64,000 nucleotides of DNA from DATKCT01 sp035513055 (GTDB lineage: Bacteria; Verrucomicrobiota; Verrucomicrobiia; Verrucomicrobiales; DEV007): assembly GCA_035513055.1 (NCBI GenBank), contig DATKCT010000063.1, forward strand, positions 27,749-91,748, given 5' to 3'. The position numbers and the translations under genes were made by a program. The notes under the pieces were generated by a model, which saw only the letters and a program-made list of their open reading frames with translations, was not told where the DNA came from and did not search any database. Positions 16,689 to 25,008 of this stretch are shown here, piece by piece. Position 1 is the stretch's first letter, and each line of letters starts with the position of its first letter.

Positions 16689-17855
16689 TCAGAAATCCGA
16701 AGTGGTTTCGTTAGCAATGGAGGGTATGGGCACGACCGGCATTCCGTCGGTCACGCCCTCGAGAAAGGTGATGCACAGCCGTTCCCCTTCTTGCAGTCCT
16801 TCCGCCAGGACGACGCCGGCGGGGTCCCGCCAGCGGATGGAGACGTCGCGGAAGCGGAGCCGGTTGGAGTCGTCGATGACGAGAACCTGGCTGTCGTTGC
16901 GCAGGGCGCGCCTGGGGATACGGATGATGTTGGAAAAGGCCATCCCTTCTATACGGGCCTGAACGAAAAGGCCCGGCCGGAGAAGCTGTTTGGGATCGTT
17001 GTCGTGTGCTTCCAGATTGAGCCTGGCCACCAGGCGGATGGAACGGCTGGTCCGGTCGATGGCCCCTTCGCTACGGACGATGGCCGCCGGCCACCGAAAC
17101 TCCGATCCCCCTACTGGAGCGCTGAGTTGAACGGCGGGGCCGGTGTTGCCGGTGGGCGGGTGGAGGAAAATATAATCGTCGAGCGAAACAGGAAGGCGGG
17201 CCTCGAGCACGCGCGAAGCGTAGATGTCGGCTAGGGGGGATCCCGCAGTGATGTAGGCGCCGATGTCCGTGTGGGTGGCGATGATGCGTCCCGTGTAGGG
17301 AGCGCGGACTTCACAGCGTTCGAGATCGTGTTCGGCCTTGCGCAGGGCAGCTTCAGCCGCGGCGAGCTTGGCCGCAGCGCTTTCACGATGCGGAATGCGC
17401 AGAACGAGATCTGCAGGAGCGCCGCCGCGGCCGAGCTTTTCCCAATCGCGGCGGGCCTGATCTCCCCGCGCCTTCTCTGTTTCCAGCGCGAGACGCGCGT
17501 CTTGCAAAGCGGCATGGGCTTGAGAGAGGGCGGCCTGATAATCGGAGGAATCAATCTCGAGCAGGATGTCGCCGGTCTGAAAGCTTTCTCCCGCCAGAAA
17601 GGAAGGGGCGACGCGATCGACGCGTCCGGAAACTTCGGCGGCGAGAGTAGACTCCGTGACCGCTTCGACGATGCCCTGGGACTTCACGTAGACTTGATAG
17701 TCCTCACGCTGGACCGTCTCGAACTCGACGGTGGGCAGGATCCGCGCGGGCGAAACTTTTGTGGCGGTCGGCTGGAACTTCCACAATGCGAGGGACAAGA
17801 GCGCTGCGCCTCCCAGGATGAGCGCGATCAAAATCAGGGTGCGGGAGCGAGTCAT
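16689..17855 (-). CDS. RND efflux periplasmic adaptor subunit (MFP/HlyD family)
   Basis: The 388-residue protein has one N-terminal membrane anchor (residues 5-27), a lipoyl/barrel-sandwich half (VEAVTESTLAAEVSGRV near 60-76), a coiled-coil hairpin (about 105-170), the returning lipoyl half (RAPYTGRIIATHTDIGAYI near 187-205) and beta-barrel and membrane-proximal domains. These proteins bridge the RND permease and the outer-membrane factor. Its ATG overlaps the stop of the outer-membrane factor gene (ATGA). It has no lipobox, so it is probably anchored by its N-terminal helix rather than by lipid. Confidence 0.93.
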   Translation of the reverse strand: MTRSRTLILIALILGGAALLSLALWKFQPTATKVSPARILPTVEFETVQREDYQVYVKSQGIVEAVTESTLAAEVSGRVDRVAPSFLAGESFQTGDILLEIDSSDYQAALSQAHAALQDARLALETEKARGDQARRDWEKLGRGGAPADLVLRIPHRESAAAKLAAAEAALRKAEHDLERCEVRAPYTGRIIATHTDIGAYITAGSPLADIYASRVLEARLPVSLDDYIFLHPPTGNTGPAVQLSAPVGGSEFRWPAAIVRSEGAIDRTSRSIRLVARLNLEAHDNDPKQLLRPGLFVQARIEGMAFSNIIRIPRRALRNDSQVLVIDDSNRLRFRDVSIRWRDPAGVVLAEGLQEGERLCITFLEGVTDGMPVVPIPSIANETTSDF

Positions 17856-19288
17856 GGCTGAGCGGAGCGCTGAAGGTAGTCGCCGCCGAGAGCCAAGTGG
17901 AGGTTGACCCTGTTGTCGAGGCGTTGACGGCGGACCGTGATGAGATTCGCCCGGGAGCTGAAGAGCCGGACTTGGGCGGTGAGGACGGTCAGGATATCTC
18001 CTACCCCATCGCGGTAGTTGGACCTGGATTCAGTATCGGCTTCCGCGGCCAGTTCCACGGCTTCTTCGAGAGCGCTTTGTCTTCTCCCGAGAAAGGAATC
18101 GGCTTCCAAGGCCGTTTCCACTTCGAGAAAAGCTTGGAGGACGACCGACTGAAGCTGGGCCAACGCTTCGCGGTCTTCGGCGCGGCGCTGGTCGCGCTGC
18201 GCCAGAAGCGATCCGCCGTCGAGGATGGGTTGGACCACGTTTCCGGCCAGCGTCCATACGCCGAAATCGCTGTTGGCCAGTTGGTCGAGGTCGCTGGTGA
18301 CGTTCCCCGCGCTTCCAGTTAGGGCGAGACGGGGAAAGAAAGCCCGGCGAGCTTCCTCGAGGCGCTTTCCGCTCGCGGCGAAGCGCCGTTCGGCGGCGAG
18401 GAGATCCGGGCGCCGCAGGAGGAGTTCGGAAGGCAGACCGGCGGGAGGAGTGGGCGGGACGGCGGGCAAGCTGGAGGATTCGACCACGGTGGCGGAGGGA
18501 TAGCGGCCCAGCAGGATCTCGAGTTGCCGGAGGGCCAGATCGCGCTGTTCGCCGCGCAGCTCCACTTGAGCGCGCCCGTTGGCGGAATCGGATTTGGCGA
18601 TGCGGAGTTGGGCGGCGACGCCGCCTTCGCTCTCGCCGCTTTCGAATCGTTCTTGCAGGACCAGCTCGGTGGCCCGGAAACTCTCGAGCGAATCATGGGA
18701 GAGCGCGAGTTGCTGGTTAGCCTCGGCCAAGGCAAACCAGGCTTTGGCGACTTGAGCCACGAGTGAGCTGCGGGCGGCCCGGTAGTCGGCGCCGGAGGCT
18801 TGAAGCTCAGCGGAGGCGGCGGAGAGGCCGGCGCGAAGGCGGCCCCAGACATCAATTTCCCAACTGAGGTCCAGGGTCGCTCCAAAGCGATTGTCGATAA
18901 AGGCAGGAGTGCTTCCGCCGGTGAACTCCTCGGGGAAACCGATGAAGTTCTGCTTCGTGCGCGAGGGATTGAAATTAACGTCGAGTTGAGGCTGGAGAGG
19001 CGCGGCGGATCCACGAACGGCGGAGGCGGCGCGGGCGACCCGGGCTTGAGCGGTATGAAGATCGGGATTGGCTTGAAGCGCCTCGTCGACAAGATTCTGC
19101 AACACGCGATCCCGGAAGCGGATGATCCAGTGGTAGTCTACTCCAGCCGCTCCATAACTGGTCGCGGCCCAAGCGCCAGGCACAGAGAGGTCGAGTTCGG
19201 CGTAACGAGAGGTGGGAGCGACAGCCGCGCAGCCGCAGGCGAAAAGGACCGCGGCGTTCAGGGTAAGTGCGCATCGGAAGGGCGGCAT
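17852..19288 (-). CDS. Outer-membrane efflux lipoprotein (NodT/OprM-TolC family)
   Basis: From the ATG at 19288 (MPPFRCALTLNAAV) the protein has 478 residues. A longer frame extending upstream would overlap tetR and lacks a signal sequence, so I reject it. The N-terminus has a hydrophobic signal ending in a Cys-containing segment (LFACGCAAV), consistent with a lipoprotein. Two outer-membrane efflux repeats follow, with long heptad helices (about residues 60-240 and 270-470), as in OprM or NodT. It forms the outer-membrane exit duct of the pump. It sits 16 bases after tetR and overlaps the adaptor gene by four bases. Confidence 0.9.
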   Translation of the reverse strand: MPPFRCALTLNAAVLFACGCAAVAPTSRYAELDLSVPGAWAATSYGAAGVDYHWIIRFRDRVLQNLVDEALQANPDLHTAQARVARAASAVRGSAAPLQPQLDVNFNPSRTKQNFIGFPEEFTGGSTPAFIDNRFGATLDLSWEIDVWGRLRAGLSAASAELQASGADYRAARSSLVAQVAKAWFALAEANQQLALSHDSLESFRATELVLQERFESGESEGGVAAQLRIAKSDSANGRAQVELRGEQRDLALRQLEILLGRYPSATVVESSSLPAVPPTPPAGLPSELLLRRPDLLAAERRFAASGKRLEEARRAFFPRLALTGSAGNVTSDLDQLANSDFGVWTLAGNVVQPILDGGSLLAQRDQRRAEDREALAQLQSVVLQAFLEVETALEADSFLGRRQSALEEAVELAAEADTESRSNYRDGVGDILTVLTAQVRLFSSRANLITVRRQRLDNRVNLHLALGGDYLQRSAQP

Positions 19289-19304
19289 GGGGCGGATCTG
19301 AGGC

Positions 19305-19982
19305 TCAGAGTTCCGGGATGGACACGGGGGCCTGCAGGCCCGCGACGCAGTAATCGGCGGCGTGCTGGAGAATCTCTTCAGCGGAGGGGTTGCCGGCCCG
19401 GCCGCCGGTGACTTGAGCAAGAGCCTCGCGGTGAGAGAAGGTGTGGGCGAAGACGCCAAAGGTGAAGTGGAGGCGCCAGAGGATGAGATGCTCAGGCAGC
19501 GCGGGAAGGGAACGTTGAAGAGCGAGAGAAAAACGGCGGGAGACTTCCTGAAAGAGCGGCGTGACGGATTCCGGGAGACGATAACCGCGGTCGCTCATGA
19601 AGCGGCCCATGAGCTTAAAGAAGAGTTTTTCGGAAAGCTCGCTTTGGCGAATCATCGAGAAGACGGGCCCGATGAAGGCGAGGACGAGAGGGCGGAGCGG
19701 GACGAAGCCGGAGGGGCCGGCGAGGCGTTCTTCGTTGTCGAGAAGGGCGAGGCGCTGGTGATTGATGGGGGATACGTAACGGGCGATGACGGCGTCGATG
19801 AGGGCTTCCTTGGAACCGAAGTGATAGTGGACGGAGGCGAGATTGGCCTTGGCCTGACGGGTGAGGAGGCGAAGGGAGACGGAATCGAAGCCGTGGGAGG
19901 CGAAGAGGACTTCGGCGGCCTCGAGGAGGCGGAGCCTGGTGGACGGATCACGGGCTTGGGAAGGGGCGGGCACGTTTTTCAA
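19305..19982 (-). CDS. TetR/AcrR-family repressor of the RND efflux operon
   Basis: This 225-residue regulator has an N-terminal helix-turn-helix (about residues 15-62; LLEAAEVLFASHGFDSVSLR followed by NLASVHYHFGSKEALIDAV) and a C-terminal ligand-binding region like that of the CecR/DUF1956 group. It is the first gene of tetR - outer-membrane factor - adaptor - RND, so it most likely represses its own operon and is released by a pump substrate. The start is uncertain: the longest form begins with TTG at 19982, which lies inside a perfect palindrome; GTG at 19973 is three codons further in. If the palindrome is the operator, the transcript may be leaderless or the real start may be downstream. 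Confidence 0.9.
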   Translation of the reverse strand: MKNVPAPSQARDPSTRLRLLEAAEVLFASHGFDSVSLRLLTRQAKANLASVHYHFGSKEALIDAVIARYVSPINHQRLALLDNEERLAGPSGFVPLRPLVLAFIGPVFSMIRQSELSEKLFFKLMGRFMSDRGYRLPESVTPLFQEVSRRFSLALQRSLPALPEHLILWRLHFTFGVFAHTFSHREALAQVTGGRAGNPSAEEILQHAADYCVAGLQAPVSIPEL

Positions 19983-19995
19983 ACAGACGTTTGAA
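19978..19995. promoter_or_regulatory. Perfect palindrome at the tetR start, probable operator
   Basis: TTCAAAC and GTTTGAA face each other across a four-base spacer (AGAC on the plus strand), an exact 7+7 inverted repeat. This size and form are typical of TetR-family operators, and it sits at the 5' end of the tetR-led efflux operon, overlapping the first candidate start codon. Assignment as the binding site of the adjacent repressor is an inference. Confidence 0.6.
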
Positions 19996-20151
19996 CGGGT
20001 ACGGCCCTCCGGTCAAGCCGCCTTTGCCGGCTTGGAACGGCCGCAAGGCCGATCTGGATGGGTCCTTTCCAACGGGCCCTCTAGGCGCCGGCCGCCGGGG
20101 ACGGCGCTCAGGCCTGGTCTGACGATTCGTCCGGGTCTCGTGGAGGGACTT

Positions 20152-21087
20152 TTATTGGGCCGGCACAGGCTCCGCTGCGATGCGGAGCTGCCGCACGGTG
20201 TAGCCCTTCTTTTCCAGCAATTCGATGACGCTATCCTTGCCGACCAGGTGCCCCGTGCCGACCACGACCATCACATCTTTGTCCTCTTCGCTCAGCATCG
20301 GCTCGATCTTCTCGATCCAACTGCGGTTGCGGTCGATCAAAAGGACTTCGGCCAGCTCTGGGAAATCCTCGAGACCCTCGTTCATCGCCGCGGCTACGCC
20401 CTCGGCATCGCCTTTCTTCCAGCGCTCGACCAATTTCTCGAAGAACTCCTTTGTCTTTCCGAGGTTATCCAAGGTGTAACGGACCATTTTGTCGTTCTCT
20501 TCCTTGTTGAACTGATTGAGGAGTTTCATCTGGAAATCCCAGGTTTCCAGGCCGCCGGTTTCCTTCCTGTCGGCGACGGCGCGTTGGTAGAGATGCATAT
20601 CCAGTCCAAGATCGGGACGGGCGCCCATTTCCATGAGTTCGAGTTGACCGAGCATGATCGCGAGGAAACCGGGGCGAATTTTGTCGACGTCAGGCATCAG
20701 AGCGAAGAGTTGGTGCCCTTGGAGGCCTTTGACTAAAGCTTGGTAGGTTTCTGGGGACAGCTCGGTCTTCAGGCTTTGACCCGGTTCTGTGTACATGGCC
20801 ATTTGCATGACTTGTAAGGCGATGGCCGGGTCGTTGATCTTGTCCGGAGGGGCCTCGAACCAGATTTTTTCCGACTTTTTGTAGGCGTCATCATAGGGTT
20901 GAGGCAACGGATAGTCCTTTTCGGTAAGGAGATGCATGGACCCGGCCAAATAAACGGTATTGGCTTTGCCCGCGACTTCCCAGACGCAGCCGGGATGGTC
21001 TTCGGCGGCGCGAGACTGGATGGACCCGGCGATGAGGGCGAAGAGGCTCAGCAATCCGGTGAGCGGGAGGAGACGTTTCGTGAGCAT
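20152..21087 (-). CDS. TraB/GumN family protein
   Basis: I choose the ATG at 21087, giving 311 residues with a clean signal peptide (MLTKRLLPLTGLLSLFALIAGSIQSRAA); a 51-residue upstream extension is basic, has no signal and is rejected. The TraB/GumN family has two conserved Gly/His motifs: here GSMH at 49-52 and GTGH near residue 285. The fold is shared with TIKI-type metal-dependent proteases, so an exported peptidase or chaperone-like role is possible but untested. The gene stands alone between the RND regulator and tadA, all on the minus strand, with about 155 bases to tadA and 170 to tetR. No cofactor-binding site beyond the two motifs is visible. Confidence 0.88.
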   Translation of the reverse strand: MLTKRLLPLTGLLSLFALIAGSIQSRAAEDHPGCVWEVAGKANTVYLAGSMHLLTEKDYPLPQPYDDAYKKSEKIWFEAPPDKINDPAIALQVMQMAMYTEPGQSLKTELSPETYQALVKGLQGHQLFALMPDVDKIRPGFLAIMLGQLELMEMGARPDLGLDMHLYQRAVADRKETGGLETWDFQMKLLNQFNKEENDKMVRYTLDNLGKTKEFFEKLVERWKKGDAEGVAAAMNEGLEDFPELAEVLLIDRNRSWIEKIEPMLSEEDKDVMVVVGTGHLVGKDSVIELLEKKGYTVRQLRIAAEPVPAQ

Positions 21088-21243
21088 GATCGAAGTGGCT
21101 TGGAGATGTAGGCGGCGGGGTTGCTGGCCCGCCAGACTGCTGGCAGGAGCAAATGGGGACCGCCAGGAAGCTCGCGCAAGTGCGCATCGATGCAAGGGCG
21201 CAAACAGTTGCTCTTCGAGGGAATCGGGGTTCTCGTACACGTC

Positions 21244-21831
21244 TCAACCGCGGAGTTGCTGAGGAGGGGGCTCCGGAGGACTTACGGGGCCGGACGGGGG
21301 AGGCGCCTCCCGCCTGAGTCGAAAAAAGGCTTTAAGCAATGCGGCGGATTCCTTCGCTAGGACTCCGGAGGTGATCAGGCAGTGATGATTGAGGGGAGTA
21401 TTCTGGAGAAGATTGATGAATCCTCCGGCGGCGCCGCTTTTTTCATCGGGGCAACCGAAGATGACGCGGCGGATGCGGCAATGCACGATGGCTCCGGCGC
21501 ACATGGGACAGGGTTCTTTGGTGACGAAAACATCGCAATGGGTGAGCCGCCAGTCGCCGATGGCGCTTTGGGCCTGGGTGAGGGCCAGCATTTCTGCGTG
21601 GGCAGTGGCGTCGCGGAGGAGTTCGACCTGATTGGCGGCCCGGCCGATGATGTGACCTTCATGGACGACGACGGCGCCGACCGGAACTTCTTCTTGGCGG
21701 AAGGCCTTGCGGGCTTCGCGCAGAGCCTGGCTCATGAAGAACTGATCGCTGGAACGGTCGATGGAATCTTGAGCGGGCGGGTCATCGTCGGGTTCGATCA
21801 TTTCGGTGGCGGCGCGGGCCGCGGGCAGCAT
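21244..21831 (-). CDS. tadA: tRNA-specific adenosine deaminase TadA
   Basis: The zinc-deaminase signature is complete: HAE at residues 78-80 and PCPMC with Cys108 and Cys111. TadA converts A34 to inosine in tRNA-Arg(ACG). The core (about residues 30-165) matches the usual length; the C-terminal tail after 170 is proline-rich and unique. The longest form (195 residues) starts only 11 bases from the divergent rpe start. ATG codons at residue 11 (21801) or residue 33 (21735, MSQALREARKAF) would leave room for promoters, and the latter lies where many TadA proteins begin. The boundary 21831 is therefore the outer limit. Confidence 0.92.
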   Translation of the reverse strand: MLPAARAATEMIEPDDDPPAQDSIDRSSDQFFMSQALREARKAFRQEEVPVGAVVVHEGHIIGRAANQVELLRDATAHAEMLALTQAQSAIGDWRLTHCDVFVTKEPCPMCAGAIVHCRIRRVIFGCPDEKSGAAGGFINLLQNTPLNHHCLITSGVLAKESAALLKAFFRLRREAPPPSGPVSPPEPPPQQLRG

Positions 21832-21842
21832 AGTCCGGGGGA

Positions 21843-22511
21843 ATGAGTGAAGCCAGTTCCCGCATAGTGGTTCCGTCGCTCTTGGCTGCGGATCACGGCC
21901 GTCTTGGCGAGGAAGCGGTGCGGGCGTTGGAGGCTGGGGCAGATTGGCTGCACGTCGACGTGATGGACGGCCATTTCGTGGACAATCTTTCTTTTGGGCC
22001 AGGGATCGTCCGGGGAGTGGCGAAGGCGGCGGGGGCGGCGTATCTGGACGTGCATTTGATGATGGTGCGGCCCGACCGCTATTGGCCGGCTTTTGCCGAG
22101 GCGGGGGCGGGCGGAATCACGGTGCACGTGGAGGCGGAGCACGACGCGGCGGAGACGCTGCGAGCGATTCGCGGGAGTGGATGCCGGACGGGGCTGGCCC
22201 TGCGGCCTGCGACGCCTTTCCGGGCGGCGGAACCCTTTTTGGCGGAGATAGACTTATTGTTGGTGATGACGGTGGAACCGGGTTTTGGAGGGCAGGCTTT
22301 TCTGCTGGAGATGCTTCCGAAGATCGCGGCGGCGAAAGCGGCCCGAGAGCGACTGGGATTAGGCTATGATATCGAGGTGGATGGGGGAATCGATCAGGCA
22401 AGCGCAGCGGAAGCGGCGCGGGCTGGGGCCAATGTGTTGGTGGCGGGTTCCTCGTTGTTCCAGGCGCCGGATATGGCCGTGGCGATCCGGGAATTGCGGG
22501 AGGCGGAATGA
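21843..22511 (+). CDS. rpe: Ribulose-phosphate 3-epimerase
   Basis: This 222-residue TIM-barrel enzyme interconverts ribulose-5-phosphate and xylulose-5-phosphate in the pentose phosphate and Calvin pathways. Metal and catalytic residues are visible: His37 and Asp39 (HVDVMDGHFV), His71 (DVHLMM), the MTVEPGFGGQ loop near 140-150 and the catalytic Asp in EVDGGI near residue 180. Phosphate-binding VAGSSLF follows near 200. The ATG start is 11 bases from the divergent tadA open frame. It is not in an operon; the downstream region is a degraded patch. Confidence 0.95.
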   Translation: MSEASSRIVVPSLLAADHGRLGEEAVRALEAGADWLHVDVMDGHFVDNLSFGPGIVRGVAKAAGAAYLDVHLMMVRPDRYWPAFAEAGAGGITVHVEAEHDAAETLRAIRGSGCRTGLALRPATPFRAAEPFLAEIDLLLVMTVEPGFGGQAFLLEMLPKIAAAKAARERLGLGYDIEVDGGIDQASAAEAARAGANVLVAGSSLFQAPDMAVAIRELREAE

Positions 22512-22543
22512 TTTGCCCTGCCACGTTCCCTCCGGGCAAGGGC

Positions 22544-22915
22544 TCAGCCTGTGAAAGAACATCGCGAGGAATACGCGTATCGGAATAAACCTGCCGCAAA
22601 CAGTGCGATCACAGCGGCGCTGCGCCGGTGACCTCGAAATGGCGCTAACAGGGCTGCAGCTCCGCCCAACGCGACTGCGTACTGAACCCGGAAATGGGAA
22701 CACAGATCCGCCAACCAGTGCACACTCCCGAGAAAGCCCACGATGCTCGCACAGGCGGTAAGCGTAGCTGCTGAAGTGAGCAGCCCGGCGGGCGAAATGC
22801 GCAAGCGAAACACGCTCGATGAAACCTCATTCCGCACGGGCGCGTGTTCAGATGCAGGTTCGTTCACGGCTCGGGCTCGCTGATGGGAAATGCGATCGAA
22901 TACGGTTCGTGGCAA
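22544..22915 (-). pseudogene. N-terminal fragment of a membrane-anchored endonuclease/exonuclease/phosphatase protein
   Basis: An open frame of 123 residues contains a stretch that I recognise as the N-terminal membrane domain of exported endonuclease/exonuclease/phosphatase-family proteins: FLGSVHWLADLCSHFRVQY near residues 60-78, flanked by hydrophobic helices. In intact members this leads into a catalytic domain of about 230 residues with Asp/His/Asn motifs. Here the frame stops at residue 123 soon after the second helix, and no catalytic motif is found downstream toward rpe. I therefore read it as a truncated remnant. The first 45 residues have no recognisable content. Assignment rests on a single motif block. 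Confidence 0.5.
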
Positions 22916-22947
22916 TTGATTAGCGTGCTCGCCGGACGAATTGTCTC

Positions 22948-23047
22948 GGGCTTTCAGCCCTCAAGATGAACGGATTACGAAACCCCGGGGCGTTGCCCCG
23001 GGCTGGAGTATATCGCGCCTTTGGCGCTTTCTACGGGCTGAAAGCCC
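22948..23047. repeat. 100-base element with nested hairpins bounded by inverted repeats
   Basis: A 13-base GGGCTTTCAGCCC (22948-22960) is matched exactly in inverse orientation at 23035-23047. Between them are two perfect hairpins: CCCGGGGC-GTT-GCCCCGGG (22984-23002) and GCGCC-TTT-GGCGC (23015-23027). Each end is itself nearly palindromic. The design resembles dispersed REP-like or BIME-like elements. Only one copy is in this window. Confidence 0.7.
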
Positions 23048-23173
23048 TGCACACAAGCCAGAGTGTGGCACGTTTTGACCCGTCGCTATGCTCGCCGGCC
23101 CCGGCGGACCCTCGAGGCCGTACCGGCTTGAATAGCGGTCGACGAATTAGCGTTCCGCGCTTAGCTTCGAGCC

Positions 23174-23755
23174 ATGAACCCCGCGCGCAACCCGCCCCAA
23201 AGGGAGTGGACGGAGTCCGGCCTGCAGGCGCTTCCCGATGACGGGTTCATTCACGAGTTGGTCAACGGCGAGCTGATCATGAGGCCGAAGAACAATTTCT
23301 TTCACGGCTGGATTTGCACCCGCTTGAGCGCCGTGTTGACCCAGTTTGCCGCGGAGCACCGGCTCGGCGTGGTGCTCGACTCCAGCACAGGCTTCTGGAT
23401 GCAGAACCGCAATTGCCGCGCTCCCGATCTGTCGTTCGTCTCCAAGGCCCACCTGCGCGAATTGAACTTCTCGCTACGTTCCAACACGTTCTTTCCCGGA
23501 GCGCCTGACTTGGCGGTGGAAATCCTCTCGCCGCACAACACGCGCGCTGAGATGGACGACCGCTTGCGCGATTTCTTCGCCAGCGGAGCCCGGCTCGTCT
23601 GGGTCATCAACCCGGAAACAGAGAGCGTGGAAATCTGCCGCTCCCTATCCGCCCGGCAACTCACTGCCAGCGGCGGTTTTTTAGATGGTGAGGACGTGCT
23701 GCCCGGTTTCCGCTTCGCCATCGTCGATTTGTTCCGGGAGATGGATTGGGAGTGA
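23174..23755 (+). CDS. Uma2 family endonuclease-like protein (DUF820)
   Basis: This 193-residue protein has the PD-(D/E)XK-type core of the Uma2/DUF820 family: GELIMRPKNNFFHG near residues 33-46, CRAPDLSFV near 80-88, DLAVEILSPHNTRAEMDD near 113-130 and ARLVWVINPE near 138-147. The acidic and Lys residues expected for a restriction-type nuclease site are present as D and E in the second and third blocks. Uma2 genes are scattered in many copies in cyanobacteria and PVC bacteria, often in accessory regions; their biological role is not established. It starts about 130 bases after the hairpin repeat and appears intact. Confidence 0.85.
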   Translation: MNPARNPPQREWTESGLQALPDDGFIHELVNGELIMRPKNNFFHGWICTRLSAVLTQFAAEHRLGVVLDSSTGFWMQNRNCRAPDLSFVSKAHLRELNFSLRSNTFFPGAPDLAVEILSPHNTRAEMDDRLRDFFASGARLVWVINPETESVEICRSLSARQLTASGGFLDGEDVLPGFRFAIVDLFREMDWE

Positions 23756-24009
23756 TTTCTCGCGGGTACCCGCTCCGCGTAAAGGACTGCGCGATGGCTT
23801 TGGTCAGCAACACCTAGGCCATCGACGCTGAGCGTGGGCAGTGACTGGCCCGGAGAAAGTTGGCTCCGGCCCTAACCCCTCGCTCACACGGCGATGGGAG
23901 ACCATCCGCTACACGCCTCGGCTCAGGCGGTTCTCGGATATCAAATTCCACACCAGACGGCGATGTTCGAATTCCGTTCGCGTGTAAAGCTGCGCCTCTA
24001 TTCTGGACA

Positions 24010-24405
24010 TCACCAAGCGCCTTCCTCCATAAGCGACTGGCGAACCAGTACAGCGTCCATGCGGTTCATTTGAAGGAGATGAATTGTGACGCGACCGATC
24101 GGCGTAAGACCAATCACCCTGGGACCGTCCCAGACGAAATGCTCGTGCCATACATGGCGTCTTGGATGAAACAACCTCACCATTTCTCCGGTCGCAGGGT
24201 CGAGGCTCGAGAGGTTTGGTCCTTTCTGCTTGTTGCAGCGCAAGCACGACAGCGCCAGGTTCTCCGTTGAAGTCGGGCCGCCGTGCTGTTCGGGAATGAT
24301 GTGGTCTATCTGGAATCTCAGTTGGGCATACTCTTCCGGGAACTGGCAGTACTCGCATCGGCTCTTTGCGCGTCACCGGATCTCGTCCCTAAGGCGACGA
24401 TCCAT
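24010..24405 (-). pseudogene. HNH endonuclease gene interrupted by an in-frame TGA
   Basis: Reading from ATG 24405, the frame gives MDRRLRDEIR, then TGA at 24375-24373, then RAKSRCEYCQFPEEY and an otherwise complete HNH protein ending at 24010 (131 codons in total). The HNH features are all present after the stop: the first zinc pair CEYC, QIDHIIPEQHGG (catalytic His pair), ENLALSCLRCNKQKG (second Cys pair and Asn) and the tail LFHPRRHVWHEHFVWDGPRVIG. Only one nonsense codon breaks it, replacing a position that in related proteins is often Arg or Trp. No good start codon lies between the TGA and the first Cys pair. It follows a small gene 5 bases upstream on the same strand, as in intact pairs elsewhere. 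Confidence 0.72.
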
Positions 24406-24410
24406 GCCCG

Positions 24411-24695
24411 TCAACCGGTCAAGCCGGCGCGTTTCAGGGACACGCGGGCCTTCGACTTGAGGAAGTCCAGGGCACTGCCTACTGCTAGATAGTCGTCCAG
24501 TTCGCGCTCCTGTTCTGCCGTGAGTGTTCCGGCGCGTGCCTGAGCAGCTAGCTCGTCCGCGCGATCGAGATCGGCTGGCGACAGATCAAGCCGCAGGATC
24601 GCTCGCGCCTCCTCCGGCGCTAGGTCACCCGACTCCGGTTTGATCGCGCGCTTCCAAATCGCGACCGCGGAATGCTCAGTTGGTGAGATACCCAT
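24411..24695 (-). CDS. Small protein that accompanies HNH endonuclease genes, function unknown
   Basis: From ATG 24695 this encodes 94 residues; an ATG at 24725 would add ten. The sequence is helical and charged: AIWKRAIKPESGDLAPEEAR, then ILRLDLSPADLDRADELA, then AGTLTAEQERELDDYLAVG and a basic tail (SKARVSLKRAG). Small proteins of this pattern are often encoded directly before HNH endonucleases in planctomycetes and related bacteria. Whether it is an antitoxin-like partner is not known. Here its partner is broken by a stop codon, so it may be a relic of the pair. Confidence 0.65.
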   Translation of the reverse strand: MGISPTEHSAVAIWKRAIKPESGDLAPEEARAILRLDLSPADLDRADELAAQARAGTLTAEQERELDDYLAVGSALDFLKSKARVSLKRAGLTG

Positions 24696-25008
24696 GCTCA
24701 CTGAATAGTCCCACGAGCCAGGCATTTCAAGGGCGAGAACTCCCGATCACGGGGGCGGGGGAGGGGAGAAGACTTTTCTTTGATCCGCTTTCCAGCCTCT
24801 CCCATCAACAGGCCACATTCTACTCCTCTAACGCCTCAAGCGCAGCCGTCAGCAGCTCATAAAGGCGGAATTGCTCTTCACAGTCGATCACCCAATCTCG
24901 CCCCGGACCGGCGGCATCGGGCTCTCCTCGCACCCACCCGCCACGGCCGCCACAGGCCGGCGGCCCATGAAATACGTCTCGATCGTTCCGGATCTCTGGT
25001 TGGGGCGG

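Noticed and set aside
20014..20034. CAAGCCG / CGGCTTG stem-loop upstream of tetR as a terminator
   Set aside because: No T-run follows on either strand, and its place upstream of the operon does not fit a terminator.
23909..24376. 155-residue minus-strand frame across the HNH region
   Set aside because: The HNH motifs (CEYC, IDHIIPEQ, CNKQKG) are in another minus-strand frame. This one has no recognisable content, although its last 33 residues (from MSRIEAQLY) might be a short gene or remnant.
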